From: Aequorivita sublithincola DSM 14238
Lineage (GTDB): Bacteria > Bacteroidota > Bacteroidia > Flavobacteriales > Flavobacteriaceae
Reading direction: 5' to 3'
DNA length: 64,000 nt
Assembly: GCF_000265385.1 (NCBI RefSeq)
Contig: NC_018013.1
Span: 1 to 64,000, forward strand
Shown: positions 14,276-23,118 of the stretch, piece by piece
Layout: every line of letters starts with the position of its first letter
Position numbering within the stretch: position 1 is the stretch's first letter
The notes under the pieces: generated by a model
The model's input: only the letters and a program-made list of their open reading frames with translations
Database searches by the model: none
Told to the model about the DNA's origin: nothing
Position numbers and translations under genes: made by a program

Positions 14276-17200
14276 ATGATTAATAAAATCATTGATTTTT
14301 CAATCAATAACAAATTTATTATTGGGCTTCTCACCCTTGCTTTAATTCTGGGAGGAATTTGGAGCATGATGCAAGTACCAATAGATGCGGTACCTGACAT
14401 CACAAACAATCAGGTACAAGTAATCACCCAATCGCCAAATCTTGGTACTGAAGATATTGAGCAATTTGTAACCTATCCAATTGAAATCGCATTAAGTAAC
14501 CTTCCGAATGTGAAGGAAATTCGCTCGGTTTCACGTTTTGGACTCTCTGTAGTTACTATTGTTTTTGATGACAAAATTGGAACCTATCTTCCGCGGCAAT
14601 TGGTTTCAGAAAAACTTCCTGAAATCCGCTCTCAGATTCCTGATGGTTTTGGAGAACCTTCTATGGGTCCAATTTCTACTGGCTTAGGCGAGATTTACCA
14701 ATATACTTTGGAAGTGAAAGAAGAGTTTAACGATAAATATTCGTTAACCGAACTACGAACTATTCAAGATTGGATTGTGCGCAGACAAATGGCGATGGTT
14801 CCTGGAGTTGTTGAAGTAAACGCTTTCGGTGGAAATAAAAAGCAATACGAAGTTACGGTAGATCCAAATGAACTTTTGGCTATTGGAACCACTATTTCAG
14901 AAGTTTACGAAGCACTCGAAAATAACAATCAAAATACAGGTGGTGCCTATATTGAAAAAAACCACCAAGCAAATTTTATTCGTGGTGAAGGTCTCGCAAG
15001 AACTGTTTCCGACATCGAAAATATTGTTGTTAAAAACAACAACGGTATTCCAATAAAAATAAAAGACATTGGTGAAGTTACCATCGGAAGTTCTGTTCGC
15101 TACGGAGCACTTACAAAAGACGGTAAAGGAGAAGCTGTCGGCGGAATGATTTTAATGCTGAAAGGCGCCAACTCCAACGAAGTAATTGAAAAAGTTCGGG
15201 AACGTATGGAGCAAATCCAAAAATCCCTACCTGAAGGAGTTTCAATTGAACCATTTATAGACAGAAGTGAACTCATTGCAGAAACCACTGGCACAGTGAA
15301 AAACAACCTCTTGGAAGGAGGTTTAATTGTAATTTTTGTTCTAGTGATTTTATTAGGAAATTGGCGCGGCGGATTGATAGTTGCTTCTACAATTCCGTTG
15401 TCATTATTGTTCGCCTTTATATTAATGAATGTTTTTGATGTCTGGGCAAACTTGATGAGCCTTGGCGCCATTGATTTCGGAATTATTGTGGACGGAGCGG
15501 TCATTATTGTTGAAGGAACCGTTTTTATGCTATACAGATATGTAGCAAAAAAGAAAACAGTTACTAAAGAAACAAACGACGAAATTGCAGCGAAAGCATC
15601 AAAAAAAATGATGAATACCGCTTTTTTTGGGCAGTTGATAATATTGATTGTTTTTCTTCCAATACTCGCTTTGGAAGGGGTTGAAGGAAAAATGTTTCAA
15701 CCCATGGCGCTGACTTTTATTTTCGCAATGATTGGTGCAATGATCCTTTGCCTTACTTATGTTCCGATGGTTTCAGCACTTTTTCTTCGCGCTCCAAAAA
15801 ATGAGGAGGATCAACATAAAGGATACGGAAATCGGTTTGTACGTTGGACGGAAAATAAGTATGAAAACTTATTGGTAAAATCGCTTAACAAAGGAAAAAT
15901 TATAATCGGCTCCGCAGTCGTACTTTTTGCGCTAGCAGTAATCGTTTTTATGCGAATGGGTGGAGAATTCATCCCGCAATTGGATGAGGGCGATATAGCT
16001 TTTCACGCACTTTTGAAACCTGGAAGTTCCCTAACCGAAACCATTGAAACCACCACAAAAATTGAAGGAATTATAAAGGCGCAATTTCCTGAAGCCGAAC
16101 ATGTTATTAGTCGTATTGGCGTAGCAGATGTTCCCACAGACCCTATGCCTATGGACATTGCGGACGTTTTTGTAATTCTAAAGCCTACCGATGAATGGAC
16201 TTCAGTAAATTCAAAAGAAGAACTTCTCAAAAAAATAAAAGAAGCGATTAGCATCCTTCCTGGGGTGAATTATGAATTTACTCAACCTATTGAAATGCGC
16301 TTTAACGAGCTGCTTACTGGCGTTCGTGAAGATGTTGCCATTAAACTTTTTGGAGAAGATTTGGACATTCTTGCCAGTAAAGCGGAAGAAATGGGGAGGC
16401 TAATTTCAACAATTCCAGGAGTAGGAGATATGAAAGTTGAGGCAACTGAAGGGCTGCCGCAGATAACCATTAACTACAATCGCAACAAATTGGCGCAATA
16501 TGGTTTGGAAATAAATAATCTCAATAGCATCGTGCAAGCCGCTTTTGCTGGCGGCCAAGCAGGAGTGATTTTTGAAGGCGAAAAACGTTTCGATTTGGTT
16601 GTTCGTTTAAAAGCTGAAAACCGGGCAAGTATTGAAGACCTTCAAAATCTTTTTATAAACCTCCCCTCTAATGCACAGATTCCACTTCGGGAAATTGCGG
16701 AAGTTAGCTATGAACCAGGTCCAATGCAGATAAGCCGTGACAATACAAATAGACGGACTTATGTGGGAATCAACATTCGCGACCGTGATGTAAAGTCGGT
16801 TGTGGAAGACATCCAGAAAAAACTAGATGCCGAATTTAAATTGCCGCCTGGCTATTACATTCGCTACGGAGGTGCTTTCGAAAATTTGGAACGCGCCAGC
16901 GACCGATTGAAAACCGTTGTTCCCATTGCGTTAATACTAATTTTCGTACTTATCTATTTCGCGCTAAAATCTTTCCCGCAAACACTGATGATTTATTTAG
17001 CTATTCCAATGGCAACAATTGGCGGGGTTTTCGCGCTTTGGTTGCGCGATATGCCTTTTAGTATTTCTGCAGGAGTTGGTTTTATTGTGCTTTTTGGCGT
17101 TGCAGTTTTAAATGGATTGGTGATGATTAGTGGCTTAAACGAACTAAAAGATGAAGGTGTAACAAACTTAAAAGACCGAATAATTCAAGGTACTAAGAGA

Positions 17201-18622
17201 AGGATTCGCCCTATTATGCTTACTGCTTTTACAGATGTTTTGGGGTTCCTTCCAATGGCAATTTCAGCTTCGGCTGGAGCTGAAGTACAAAGACCGTTGG
17301 CCACCGTAGTTATTGGTGGTTTGCTCACTTCTACCCTACTCACGCTATTCATTTTACCTATATTTTATCAATGGGTTGAAAAGCGTTCCGAGAAACAGAA
17401 GATAAATAAAAAATGGATTCCTGCAACTGCTATTTTGGTATTGCTATTTTGTTTTCCGCAGAAAACTTTTTCACAACAAAAGCAGGATTCTATTCCAGTT
17501 ATTTCTTTGGAAGAAGCTGTGAAAATTTCCAAGGAAAATTATCCGATGTTGAAAGCTTCACAATTGGAAATTCAGAAACAGCAAGCCTTGAAATCTTCCG
17601 CATATAATTTCGGAACCACTGATATTTTTACAGGAGGCGAAGAAATAAACGAAGAAAAAGGAATTTACACCACTATTGGGATTGGCCAATCCAACATAAA
17701 TATTTTCGGGATTGGCGCTAAAAGGAATTTACAGGAAAAACGCATCGCACTTGCTGAAGCATCTTTTGGACTTTCTGAAATTCAAGTAGAAAAAGAAGTG
17801 AAAATGGCTTGGGCAGAAGCTTTTCAGAATAAAAAAAGACTTCAATTATATATTGAATTGGATTCTATTTATAATACTTTCAGTAAATCTGTGGAGCTCA
17901 ATTTTGAAGTGGAAGCTATTTCAAAACTAGAATATTCGGCGGCGAAAAACCAAGCACTTCAAATAAAAAATAAAAAGCAACAAGCTTTCAGCGATTATAA
18001 AGTTTCCTTGCAACAATTGAATATTTGGTTGGTTGCTGAAATTTTTTATAGTGTTCCTGATGAAATGAATGAACAGAATCTTTCAATTTTAAACAATGAT
18101 TTCGATTTAAAGAATCATCCTGAAAACCTTCTTTCACAACAACAAATTGTTGAAGCTGAAGCCGATTATAAAGTTGCAAAAGCCGATTTATTACCCAAAA
18201 TAAATTTACAAGGAGGTTTGCAACAAGTGAATGGCCAAAGCGGTTTTTACAGTTATCAAGCTGGACTTTCGCTTCCTATTTTTGCAGGTACAGGCAGAAG
18301 TCGCGTAAAAGCTACAAAACTTGAATCTGAAATTGCCCAGACAAACGCTTCATTTAAAGAAAAACAGCTGGCTTCAGAATATAAACAAGCCTTTCAAAAT
18401 TATCAGAAATGGCAACAATCTTGGAATTTTTATAAAACCGAAACATTACCATTGGCAAGCGAACAGCGCAAAGGCGCTTTGCTCGCATATAAAGAAGGTG
18501 CGCTGGATTACGCTGCTTTTACCCAACTAATTCGAGATGCCATACAAACCGAAATTGATGCGCTGGACTCTTTGGACAATTATCTTAACGCATTATTTGA
18601 ACTTCAATATTTTAAAAATTAA
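14276..18622 (+). CDS. CzcA-type heavy-metal RND pump fused to a TolC-like outer-membrane channel
   Basis: A single 1448-residue protein. Residues 1 to about 1040 form a full CzcA/CusA-family RND pump with two sets of membrane helices. The motif DFGIIVDGAVIIVE (about 400-413) fits the signature of the Zn/Co/Cd subgroup (DFGxxxDGAxxxVE) rather than the Cu/Ag pumps. A second hydrophobic segment ending in KTFSQ (about 1046-1065) looks like a retained signal peptide. It is followed by about 380 residues of an outer-membrane-factor protein with long coiled coils. The fusion type is known in Bacteroidota. The membrane-fusion protein gene follows after 5 nt. Confidence 0.93.
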   Translation: MINKIIDFSINNKFIIGLLTLALILGGIWSMMQVPIDAVPDITNNQVQVITQSPNLGTEDIEQFVTYPIEIALSNLPNVKEIRSVSRFGLSVVTIVFDDKIGTYLPRQLVSEKLPEIRSQIPDGFGEPSMGPISTGLGEIYQYTLEVKEEFNDKYSLTELRTIQDWIVRRQMAMVPGVVEVNAFGGNKKQYEVTVDPNELLAIGTTISEVYEALENNNQNTGGAYIEKNHQANFIRGEGLARTVSDIENIVVKNNNGIPIKIKDIGEVTIGSSVRYGALTKDGKGEAVGGMILMLKGANSNEVIEKVRERMEQIQKSLPEGVSIEPFIDRSELIAETTGTVKNNLLEGGLIVIFVLVILLGNWRGGLIVASTIPLSLLFAFILMNVFDVWANLMSLGAIDFGIIVDGAVIIVEGTVFMLYRYVAKKKTVTKETNDEIAAKASKKMMNTAFFGQLIILIVFLPILALEGVEGKMFQPMALTFIFAMIGAMILCLTYVPMVSALFLRAPKNEEDQHKGYGNRFVRWTENKYENLLVKSLNKGKIIIGSAVVLFALAVIVFMRMGGEFIPQLDEGDIAFHALLKPGSSLTETIETTTKIEGIIKAQFPEAEHVISRIGVADVPTDPMPMDIADVFVILKPTDEWTSVNSKEELLKKIKEAISILPGVNYEFTQPIEMRFNELLTGVREDVAIKLFGEDLDILASKAEEMGRLISTIPGVGDMKVEATEGLPQITINYNRNKLAQYGLEINNLNSIVQAAFAGGQAGVIFEGEKRFDLVVRLKAENRASIEDLQNLFINLPSNAQIPLREIAEVSYEPGPMQISRDNTNRRTYVGINIRDRDVKSVVEDIQKKLDAEFKLPPGYYIRYGGAFENLERASDRLKTVVPIALILIFVLIYFALKSFPQTLMIYLAIPMATIGGVFALWLRDMPFSISAGVGFIVLFGVAVLNGLVMISGLNELKDEGVTNLKDRIIQGTKRRIRPIMLTAFTDVLGFLPMAISASAGAEVQRPLATVVIGGLLTSTLLTLFILPIFYQWVEKRSEKQKINKKWIPATAILVLLFCFPQKTFSQQKQDSIPVISLEEAVKISKENYPMLKASQLEIQKQQALKSSAYNFGTTDIFTGGEEINEEKGIYTTIGIGQSNINIFGIGAKRNLQEKRIALAEASFGLSEIQVEKEVKMAWAEAFQNKKRLQLYIELDSIYNTFSKSVELNFEVEAISKLEYSAAKNQALQIKNKKQQAFSDYKVSLQQLNIWLVAEIFYSVPDEMNEQNLSILNNDFDLKNHPENLLSQQQIVEAEADYKVAKADLLPKINLQGGLQQVNGQSGFYSYQAGLSLPIFAGTGRSRVKATKLESEIAQTNASFKEKQLASEYKQAFQNYQKWQQSWNFYKTETLPLASEQRKGALLAYKEGALDYAAFTQLIRDAIQTEIDALDSLDNYLNALFELQYFKN

Positions 18623-18627
18623 TTATT

Positions 18628-19812
18628 ATGAAAATTTCAATTATATATAAATTAGCTGCCCTCTTTTTATTCTTCGGAATAATTTCTTGTGGTGAAAAAA
18701 AGCATACTGACGATCATTCTGAAGAAGCAATTGAAACAGAAGAACACGCAGAAAATGAAGTGATGCTTAGCGCACAGCAATTTGAAGCGCTTCAAATGAA
18801 AATAGACACGTTATCAAAAAGACCAATGAGCGGCTATGTTGAAGCAAACGGCGAATTGGAAGTGCCACCACAAAATGAAGCAATAATCACAGCGGTGGTG
18901 GGTGCAAATGTTACATCTATTAAGGTAATAGAAGGAGATAAAGTGAAAAAAGGGCAGATTGTAGCTTACTTATCACACCCTAATATTGTTGAAAAACAAA
19001 CTCAATATATGAATGCTTATAGCAATACCGTATTTTTGAAAAAGGAATACGAGCGTCAACAAAAACTGTATGATGCTGGGGTTGGTTCAGGGATGAATTT
19101 TCAGAAAGCCGAAGCAGATTATCAAGCTTCAATAAGTATGGCAAAGGGTTTGGAAGCGCAGTTACAGCAATTAAATATTAGCACTTCGGGAGTTCGCAAT
19201 GGAACAATCTACCAACAGGTTGGTGTGCGAAGCCCTATTGAAGGCTCGGTTCAATCGGTTTCTGTAAAAATTGGGCAGTTTGTGGAACCTCAAACCAATA
19301 TGTTCGAAATTATTGATACTCACCACGTGCACGCAGATTTAATGGTTTTTGAAAAAGACGTGAATAGAATAAAAGAAGGTCAAACTGTGAATTTTACAGT
19401 TCAATCCCTTCCGGGGAAACAGCTTTCAGCGATCATTTATTCCATAAGCCAAACTTTTGAAAAGGACCCAAAAGCAGTACACGTTCACGCCGAAATTGAA
19501 AATAAAGAAGGCGATTTAATTCCCGGTATGTACATTCAAGGAAGAATTTCAGTTGAAAACACGGTTCCTTCGATTGCAATTCCAGAAGGTGCCATTGGAA
19601 AGGATGGTGATAAATTTTATGTGTTTACCGTTAAAAAAGAAGGCGATGCATGGAGTTTTGAACCCGTTGAAATATTTAAAACATCGCAAGATGGGGAATG
19701 GGTTGGAATCAATTTCCTAAATAGTATAGCTCCGAACACACAATTTGCATACAATAATGCATATTATTTACTTGCTGAAATGAAAAAAGGTTCAGCCGAA
19801 CACAGTCACTAA
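18628..19812 (+). CDS. Membrane-fusion (periplasmic adaptor) lipoprotein of the RND pump
   Basis: The protein has 394 residues. The signal ends in a lipobox (IISC, Cys21). A His/Glu-rich stretch (about 25-45) follows, then the biotinyl-lipoyl-like half around ITAVVGANVTSIKVIEGDKV. Next come a coiled-coil hairpin (about 125-190), the second half-motif VRSPIEGSVQSVSVKIGQ (about 207-224) and a beta barrel. It ends in SAEHSH. It links the inner-membrane pump to the channel domain. The His-rich ends suggest metal capture. It is in one operon with the pump and the Fur-family gene. Confidence 0.93.
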   Translation: MKISIIYKLAALFLFFGIISCGEKKHTDDHSEEAIETEEHAENEVMLSAQQFEALQMKIDTLSKRPMSGYVEANGELEVPPQNEAIITAVVGANVTSIKVIEGDKVKKGQIVAYLSHPNIVEKQTQYMNAYSNTVFLKKEYERQQKLYDAGVGSGMNFQKAEADYQASISMAKGLEAQLQQLNISTSGVRNGTIYQQVGVRSPIEGSVQSVSVKIGQFVEPQTNMFEIIDTHHVHADLMVFEKDVNRIKEGQTVNFTVQSLPGKQLSAIIYSISQTFEKDPKAVHVHAEIENKEGDLIPGMYIQGRISVENTVPSIAIPEGAIGKDGDKFYVFTVKKEGDAWSFEPVEIFKTSQDGEWVGINFLNSIAPNTQFAYNNAYYLLAEMKKGSAEHSH

Positions 19813-19816
19813 AGTT

Positions 19817-20230
19817 ATGAGCGAAATAGATAAATTATTGCAGAAAAACGACGTGAGGCCAACCGCGATGAGGGTTCTTGTTTTTAAATTTCTTTTAGAA
19901 AAAAGAGCTGCAGCTGCGTTGACGGATATTGAAAATCACTTTGATCAATCAGACAGAACCACACTTTATCGCACCATAAAAACTTTCGAGGAAAAAGGAA
20001 TTGTCCATCAAATTGACGATGGTACTGGAATTGCAAAATATGCGCTCTGCGAAGAAGGTTGTAACTGCGAAATTGAAACTGATCTTCACCTTCATTTTCA
20101 TTGCAATACATGTGATGAAACGATTTGCTTAACAGAACATAAAATACCTCAAATCAATCTACCTGAAGGGTTTATCGCAGAAAATGCAAATCTAGTAATT
20201 AAAGGGATATGCGATAAATGTTCTGCTTAA
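19817..20230 (+). CDS. Fur-family metal-responsive repressor
   Basis: The protein has 137 residues. The winged helix covers about residues 5-75 (RPTAMRVLVFKFLLE, then DRTTLYRTIKTFEEKGIV with the recognition helix). The dimerisation domain contains the HLHFHCNTC metal motif. Two CxxC pairs (Cys96/Cys99 and Cys132/Cys135) would hold structural zinc. It begins 4 nt after the adaptor gene. Its place among Zn/Cd-type exporters suggests it senses a divalent metal, perhaps as a Zur-like protein, though Zur usually controls uptake. The matching palindromes at both promoters of the block are likely targets. Confidence 0.92.
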   Translation: MSEIDKLLQKNDVRPTAMRVLVFKFLLEKRAAAALTDIENHFDQSDRTTLYRTIKTFEEKGIVHQIDDGTGIAKYALCEEGCNCEIETDLHLHFHCNTCDETICLTEHKIPQINLPEGFIAENANLVIKGICDKCSA

Positions 20231-20246
20231 TGCACTTCCATTGCAT
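20230..20246. promoter_or_regulatory. Second Fur-type operator candidate
   Basis: ATGCACTTCCATTGCAT has perfect ATGCA/TGCAT arms around 7 bases, starting in the stop codon of the Fur-family gene. A TAACTTG element 28 bases downstream of its TGCA mirrors the spacing seen at 13810/13837 (27 bases). Confidence 0.6.
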
Positions 20247-20282
20247 CGGCTAATTAAATAACTTGCATTAAATATTAAACTT

Positions 20283-20459
20283 ATGACCTGGACCTTTGAA
20301 AATTTTAAAGCAGACCTCGACAACTTGACTCCACAGGTTCGCGAAAAAGCACTCGAAATTGCCCATCAATTAATGGAAAAAGGGGGTTTTTCTGAGGAGC
20401 AGGCTATCAAAAAAGCAATTGTAAAAGCAGAAGAATGGTTTCTGGATTCTGAAGGCTAA
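20283..20459 (+). CDS. Small YdaT-like protein (58 residues)
   Basis: A short open frame encodes MTWTFENFKADLDNLTPQVR and continues to a mostly helical, acidic end (KAEEWFLDSEG). The pattern of a Trp near the start, then NL.P.VR.KA.EIA..L...G...E.AI..A...AEEW, is that of small YdaT-type proteins. Their function is not known. It lies 23 bases from the operator and 13 bases before the P-type ATPase start, so it is very likely co-transcribed with the ATPase. Confidence 0.78.
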   Translation: MTWTFENFKADLDNLTPQVREKALEIAHQLMEKGGFSEEQAIKKAIVKAEEWFLDSEG

Positions 20460-20472
20460 TTAAAAAATTATA

Positions 20473-22422
20473 ATGAAAAAAGAAAAAATTAAGCTAAGCG
20501 ATTTAACCGCTGAGGAAGGCTGTTGCAGCCATGACCAAAATAAAAATACTGAAAATACAGCTTCAAAATTTAGAATATATCTTCCTGCAGTCATAAGTTT
20601 TGTAATGCTGATTCTGGGAATTGGCTTGGACTATTTTGAAGCATCTTTTTTTAAAGATTGGATTCGATTGATGTGGTTTGGTATAGCCTACATTCCCGTT
20701 GGTTTTCCCGTGATGAAAGAAGGTTGGGAAAGTATTTTAAAAGGCGATTTTTTCACGGAATTCTTTTTAATGACCATCGCTACAATCGGTGCTTTTGCAA
20801 TTGGCCATTATGAAGAAGGTGTTGCTGTGATGCTATTTTACGCGGTTGGGGAATTATTTCAGAATTCAGCCGTGAAAAAAGCAAGAGGAAACATCAAAGC
20901 TTTATTAGATGTTCGGCCAAACGAAGCTTTAGTTTATAGAAATGAAAAATATGTTTCCGTAGCTCCAGAAAAAGTGCAGATTGGTGAGAAAATTCAAGTG
21001 CGTGCTGGCGAAAAAATTCCTTTGGACGGAAAGCTACTTTCTGAAAAAGCATCCTTAAACACAGCTGCATTAACTGGCGAAAGCAAACCCGATACAATTC
21101 AGAAAGGAAGCGACGTTTTTGCGGGAAGTATAAATCTTGAAAGTGTTATAGAAGTAGAAACCACAAAAGAATTTAATGACAGTTCCATAGCTAGGATTTT
21201 ACATTTGGTTCAAAACGCCACAACGCGTAAATCCAAAACAGAACTTTTTATTCGAAAATTCGCTCGAATTTACACTCCAATCGTTGTGGTTTTAGCCATC
21301 GGGGTCACACTTCTACCCTACTTTTTTGTGGAGAATTATGTGTTTCAAGATTGGCTTTATAGAGCATTAATATTCTTAGTTATTTCCTGTCCCTGCGCTT
21401 TGGTAGTTTCTATTCCTTTGGGCTATTTTGGCGGACTTGGAGCTGCTTCAAGAAACGGAATTCTTTTTAAAGGCGCTTCCTTTCTCGATACCATTACACA
21501 AATAAATACGGTTGTAATGGATAAAACGGGAACAATAACCAAAGGAGTTTTCAAAATAAAAGAGATTAAGACTTATGATTCTTCGGAAACAGAAATGATG
21601 AATTCCCTTTTGGCAATGGAAGCACAATCCACACATCCCATTGCACGTGCCATTATGGAATATCAAGGAGCAGACAAAAGCATAAAAGCATCTGATGTCT
21701 CTGAAATTGCTGGAAAAGGTTTAAAAGGAATTGTAAACGGAAAAACAGTTTTGGTAGGTAACAAAGCGCTAATGATTTCCAACAATATTGAAGTTCCTTC
21801 AGAAACAGAAACAATTGTCGAATCTATTGTTATGATTGCAATTGACGGGAAATTTTCAGGTTATGTAACCATTGCAGACGAATTAAAAGACGACGCACAT
21901 GAAGCTATAAAGCAAATTCGAGAATCAGGCATTTCAAACATAATAATGCTTTCTGGTGATAAAGCGTCAATCACGGAAAAGATAGGCGCCGAACTAGGGC
22001 TACAAAAGGCAATTGGTGGTCTTCTTCCAGAAGATAAATTGAAGGAAGTTGAAGCCTTAAAGAAAATCCCTGGAACCAAAGTGGCTTTCATTGGCGACGG
22101 TATAAACGACGCACCAGTTATAGCCGCGAGTGATGTGGGAATCGCAATGGGCGGGCTAGGAAGTGATGTTGCCATTGAAACGGCAGATGTAATTATACAA
22201 ACCGACCATCCTTCAAAAATAGCAAGAGCAATAAAAATTGGCCGATCAACAAGAAGGATTGTTTGGCAAAATATCGCTTTGGCATTTGGGGTTAAACTGA
22301 TAGTTTTAATATTAGGCGCTGGCGGCATAGCAACAATGTGGGAAGCTGTTTTTGCAGATGTTGGCGTTGCTTTTTTAGCAATTTTAAATGCTATTAGGCT
22401 TCAAAGAATGAAATGGTCTTAA
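20473..22422 (+). CDS. Zn/Cd/Pb-type P1B ATPase
   Basis: The protein has 649 residues. The phosphorylation motif DKTGT starts at Asp350, and the membrane metal site is Cys306-Pro-Cys308. The hinge GDGINDAP is present. The last membrane segments carry the Lys (FGVKLIV) and Asp (FADVGVAFLAILNAIR) typical of the Zn/Cd/Pb subgroup. The N-terminus lacks a heavy-metal-associated domain and has only a short CCSHD stretch. It exports metal from the cytosol to the periplasm, from where the RND system can expel it. It is the last gene of the metal block. Confidence 0.95.
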   Translation: MKKEKIKLSDLTAEEGCCSHDQNKNTENTASKFRIYLPAVISFVMLILGIGLDYFEASFFKDWIRLMWFGIAYIPVGFPVMKEGWESILKGDFFTEFFLMTIATIGAFAIGHYEEGVAVMLFYAVGELFQNSAVKKARGNIKALLDVRPNEALVYRNEKYVSVAPEKVQIGEKIQVRAGEKIPLDGKLLSEKASLNTAALTGESKPDTIQKGSDVFAGSINLESVIEVETTKEFNDSSIARILHLVQNATTRKSKTELFIRKFARIYTPIVVVLAIGVTLLPYFFVENYVFQDWLYRALIFLVISCPCALVVSIPLGYFGGLGAASRNGILFKGASFLDTITQINTVVMDKTGTITKGVFKIKEIKTYDSSETEMMNSLLAMEAQSTHPIARAIMEYQGADKSIKASDVSEIAGKGLKGIVNGKTVLVGNKALMISNNIEVPSETETIVESIVMIAIDGKFSGYVTIADELKDDAHEAIKQIRESGISNIIMLSGDKASITEKIGAELGLQKAIGGLLPEDKLKEVEALKKIPGTKVAFIGDGINDAPVIAASDVGIAMGGLGSDVAIETADVIIQTDHPSKIARAIKIGRSTRRIVWQNIALAFGVKLIVLILGAGGIATMWEAVFADVGVAFLAILNAIRLQRMKWS

Positions 22423-22487
22423 AATTATTCTGAGGAATTTTAAAAAATACTTCTAAATTTATAGAGAATTGAAAACACCTGAAATTT

Positions 22488-23057
22488 ATGTCTCTACAAA
22501 TGCAAAGAAAATTATCAGCTGAAGAAAGTGAAAATCTTTTCAAAATATTAAAAACTCGTTTTGAAAAAAATAAGAATCGTCACGAAGGACTTGAATGGCC
22601 TAAAGTACAAGCAAAATTGGAAGCCAATCCCAAAAAGCTTTGGTCACTAGATATAATGGAAGAAACTGGCGGAGAACCAGATGTTGTTGGTTTTGATGAA
22701 AAAACGAAAGAATTTATATTCTACGATTGTTCCGCTGAAAGCCCGAAAGAACGCAGAAGTTTTTGTTATGACAACGAAGCGTTGGTAGCAAGAAAAAAAT
22801 TCAAACCAGCGAATAGTGCAGTGGGTTTGGCTACCGAAATGGGCATCGAAATTTTAACTGAAGAAGAATATAGAAAGCTTCATACTCTAGGGAAATTCGA
22901 CACAAAAACTTCCAGTTGGCTAAAAACTCCAGAAAATATTAGAAAACTTGGCGGCGCTATTTTTGGCGATTTTCGTTTTGATACAATTTTCATCTATCAC
23001 AATGGCGCAGAATCTTATTACGGAGGAAGAGGTTTTCGAGGAGTATTAAAAGTATAA
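22488..23057 (+). CDS. DUF4256 family protein
   Basis: The protein has 189 residues. It matches DUF4256 over its length: EWPKVQAKLEANPKKLWSL, then EETGGEPDVV, FYDCSAESPKERRSFCYDNE, and KTSSWLKTPENIRKLGGAIF near the end. It is cytoplasmic with no signal peptide. Function is unknown. A TAAATTTA element at 22454-22461 may serve as its promoter, separate from the ATPase. Confidence 0.9.
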   Translation: MSLQMQRKLSAEESENLFKILKTRFEKNKNRHEGLEWPKVQAKLEANPKKLWSLDIMEETGGEPDVVGFDEKTKEFIFYDCSAESPKERRSFCYDNEALVARKKFKPANSAVGLATEMGIEILTEEEYRKLHTLGKFDTKTSSWLKTPENIRKLGGAIFGDFRFDTIFIYHNGAESYYGGRGFRGVLKV

Positions 23058-23082
23058 TCGAATCACTCAGTCTAAAATTTAC

Positions 23083-23118
23083 CAATCCCGAAGTAACGAA
23101 TCACGAATTAGCGAATTC
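23083..23118. repeat. ATTCGTG-type intergenic repeat
   Basis: On the minus strand it holds ATTCG three times, including ATTCGTG directly followed by ATTCGTT. It resembles the triple repeat at 3205. It sits between convergent genes. Confidence 0.45.

Noticed and set aside
20473..22422. Copper-type P1B ATPase
   Set aside because: The Lys and Asp of the last membrane segments and the CPC motif context match the Zn/Cd/Pb group, and no Cu-type N-terminal domain is present.
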